A DNA stretch of 8,077 nt from Sphingobacterium sp. UBA6711 (GTDB lineage: Bacteria > Bacteroidota > Bacteroidia > Sphingobacteriales > Sphingobacteriaceae). The stretch spans positions 7,298-15,374 of the forward strand of contig DKIT01000088.1 of assembly GCA_002454415.1 (NCBI GenBank), given 5' to 3'. Numbering within the stretch: position 1 is the first letter of the stretch; each line of letters starts with the position of its first letter. A program made the position numbers and the translations under genes. A model generated the notes under the pieces. It had not been told where the DNA came from. It made no database searches and saw only the letters and a program-made list of their open reading frames with translations. This document shows positions 6,830 through 8,077 of the stretch, piece by piece.

Positions 6830-7584
6830 TTGATTTCTATTTCATGAGTTTTTAAAGCTTCGGTAATCATCGTCGCAAATTCCAAGGCATTTGGATTATC
6901 GCCATGTATACAGATCGTATCAGCTTGAATATCGACCTCTTGACCTTGAACCGATTTCACCTTTCCTTTTAATAGTATATGGAGAATCTGATTGATCGCT
7001 TCTTTATCTTCTTTAATAATTGAATTCTCTTCAGTGCGTGGAGTTAATGTTCCGTCATGCTGATAGGTCCGATCGGCGAAGACTTCACTGTAAACGTTTA
7101 GTCCTTTGCGTTTGGCTGAATAAATGAGCTCACTTCCAGATAGACCATACAGGATTAAATTGGAGTCTATGTCAAAAATTGCATTGACAATTGCGTCTGC
7201 AACGGCGGGCTCTCGGGCTGCTATATTATACAAGGCACCGTGAGGTTTTACATGGTGTAAATCAGCTTTTAAAGTTTTGGCGCAGGCGGCAAGCGCACCG
7301 ACCTGATATACGACTAAGCCATAGATTTCTCTCGGGCTTAATTGCATTGACCTTCTTCCAAAACCTTCTAGATCCTGAAAGCCAGGATGTGCGCCAATAT
7401 GTACATCATATTTTAATGCTGATTGGACGGTATCTAGCATGGTTAATGGATCACCAGCGTGATATCCGCAAGCGATGTTTGCTGATGTGATAAAGGGGAG
7501 GAGGGCCTTATCATTACCCATGCTCCATCTCCCAAAGCTCTCGCCCATATCGCAGTTAATATCAATACTCGATTTTCTATTCAT
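6826..7584 (-). CDS. pxpA: 5-oxoprolinase subunit PxpA (LamB/YcsF family)
   Basis: A 252-residue cytoplasmic protein, full length for the family (about 245-255). PxpA works with PxpB and PxpC to convert 5-oxoproline to glutamate with ATP, removing a damage product that forms spontaneously from glutamine and glutamate. Family motifs appear in the right order: DINCDMGESFG (8-18), NIACGYHAGDP (36-46), IGAHPGFQD (63-71), HHVKPHGALYN (110-120), SEVFADRTY (166-174), GTLTPR (178-183) and TICIHGDNP (223-231). The conserved Asp, His, Lys and Glu residues in these motifs are presumed to form the active site. The gene starts at ATG 7582-7584, 8 nt inside the end of pxpC, and its TGA overlaps the next gene's ATG, so three products are made from one message in fixed proportion. 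No truncation or missing motif was seen. Confidence 0.97.
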   Translation of the reverse strand: MNRKSSIDINCDMGESFGRWSMGNDKALLPFITSANIACGYHAGDPLTMLDTVQSALKYDVHIGAHPGFQDLEGFGRRSMQLSPREIYGLVVYQVGALAACAKTLKADLHHVKPHGALYNIAAREPAVADAIVNAIFDIDSNLILYGLSGSELIYSAKRKGLNVYSEVFADRTYQHDGTLTPRTEENSIIKEDKEAINQILHILLKGKVKSVQGQEVDIQADTICIHGDNPNALEFATMITEALKTHEIEIK

Positions 7585-8077
7585 ACTTTAATGCTATTGC
7601 TTCTTTTAACCGTCGAATTTGTTTATTTCTTTTTTTTAGTAGTAATTGCGCATCGTTTAATGAGATCAGTTTGAAAATTACTTGATCCTGTGGGCGTAAC
7701 TGTGCAATAAGTGGAATATCAACTAATGCAACCTGACCGATAATGGGGTATCCACCAGTGGTTGGTCGATCTGCCATCAGGATGATTGGATTGCCTTGAG
7801 GGGGCAGTTGAATCGTACCAAGGTTTACGGCTGACGATAACAATTCTACTTTATTTTTTAAATTAAGTATTTCTGAACCTAATCTATATCCCATTCGATC
7901 AGACTGATTTGAAATTGTAAACTTTTTTGAAAGAAATGTATTTAAACTATCACAATCAAGTTGATTCAAATATGGGCCATCTGTAATACGAATAGTGCGG
8001 GAGGAGAGAAATGGATAAATCGAATTATCTAAGCTCCAATTAAAATTCTTACGATAATTCTTGTATAAGTCTCTGAA
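7577..8077 (-). CDS. pxpC: 5-oxoprolinase subunit PxpC (KipA/biotin-dependent carboxylase-like), C-terminal part
   Basis: The last 166 codons of PxpC, running off the right edge. The reading frame is open from 8077 to the TAG at 7577-7579, so the gene is truncated by the window, not by mutation. Residues numbered from the edge: TIRITDGPYL at about 27-36 matches the family's R-V-x-x-GP element, SDRMGYRL follows at about 59-66, and the strongest signature is GTIQLPPQGNPI then LMADRPTTGGYP at about 87-111, ending in PLIAQLRPQDQVIF. These are diagnostic of the KipA/PxpC family (historically labelled allophanate hydrolase subunit 2 or biotin-dependent carboxyltransferase). PxpC partners with PxpB, which in related operons lies immediately upstream and should be just outside this window; a PxpB-PxpC fusion cannot be excluded. 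It overlaps pxpA by 8 nt. Confidence 0.95.
   Translation of the reverse strand, partial: FRDLYKNYRKNFNWSLDNSIYPFLSSRTIRITDGPYLNQLDCDSLNTFLSKKFTISNQSDRMGYRLGSEILNLKNKVELLSSAVNLGTIQLPPQGNPIILMADRPTTGGYPIIGQVALVDIPLIAQLRPQDQVIFKLISLNDAQLLLKKRNKQIRRLKEAIALKYE

Noticed and set aside
7191..7490. Open frame of 99 codons on the plus strand
   Set aside because: Antisense to the conserved core of pxpA; its Arg/His/Leu-rich product is typical of a shadow frame.
7967..7969. TTG as a possible start of a 130-residue PxpC-like protein
   Set aside because: The same frame stays open to the right edge and the upstream codons (RTIRITDGPY) fit PxpC, so this is an internal codon of a longer gene.

Overview
The window looks like chromosomal DNA of a Bacteroidota bacterium, most likely Sphingobacteriaceae (Sphingobacterium or Pedobacter type). 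The reasons are the AT-rich composition, a TonB-dependent receptor with an N-terminal carboxypeptidase-regulatory-like domain, weak or absent Shine-Dalgarno sequences at most starts, and promoter-like sequences resembling the Bacteroidota -33/-7 type (TTTG, about 19 nt, TAnnTTTG). The genus is an inference from general character only.

Layout. (1) Positions 1-2940, minus strand: a tripartite RND efflux operon transcribed as outer-membrane channel (TolC type), then periplasmic adaptor (HlyD/MFP type), then inner-membrane RND pump. The pump is cut by the left edge, leaving its first 178 codons. Gaps are only 4 and 6 nt, so this is one transcription unit whose products form one trans-envelope pump. 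(2) Positions 2941-3174: a divergent control region with a candidate promoter for the efflux operon, a 7-8-7 inverted repeat at its start codon, and a TATATTTG and an AGGAGG just before the plus-strand gene. (3) Positions 3175-5571, plus strand: a complete TonB-dependent outer-membrane receptor whose plug resembles siderophore receptors. (4) Positions 5572-5656: a short convergent gap without a convincing terminator. (5) Positions 5657-8077, minus strand: an operon of pxpC (3' part only, cut by the right edge), pxpA and an NRAMP-superfamily membrane protein, all overlapping by a few bases.

How the genes work together. PxpA and PxpC are subunits of the ATP-dependent prokaryotic 5-oxoprolinase, which opens 5-oxoproline (pyroglutamate) to glutamate. 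The third subunit, PxpB, is expected just beyond the right edge. The NRAMP-like protein is translationally coupled to this operon but lacks the DPGN and MPH metal-binding motifs of true NRAMP transporters. It may therefore carry something other than Mn2+/Fe2+, possibly 5-oxoproline itself, and this is the most interesting point in the window. The receptor and the efflux pump share a divergent promoter region and could be a functional pair, but nothing in the sequence proves this. The rest is ordinary; no mobile elements, CRISPR arrays, tRNA or rRNA genes were seen.
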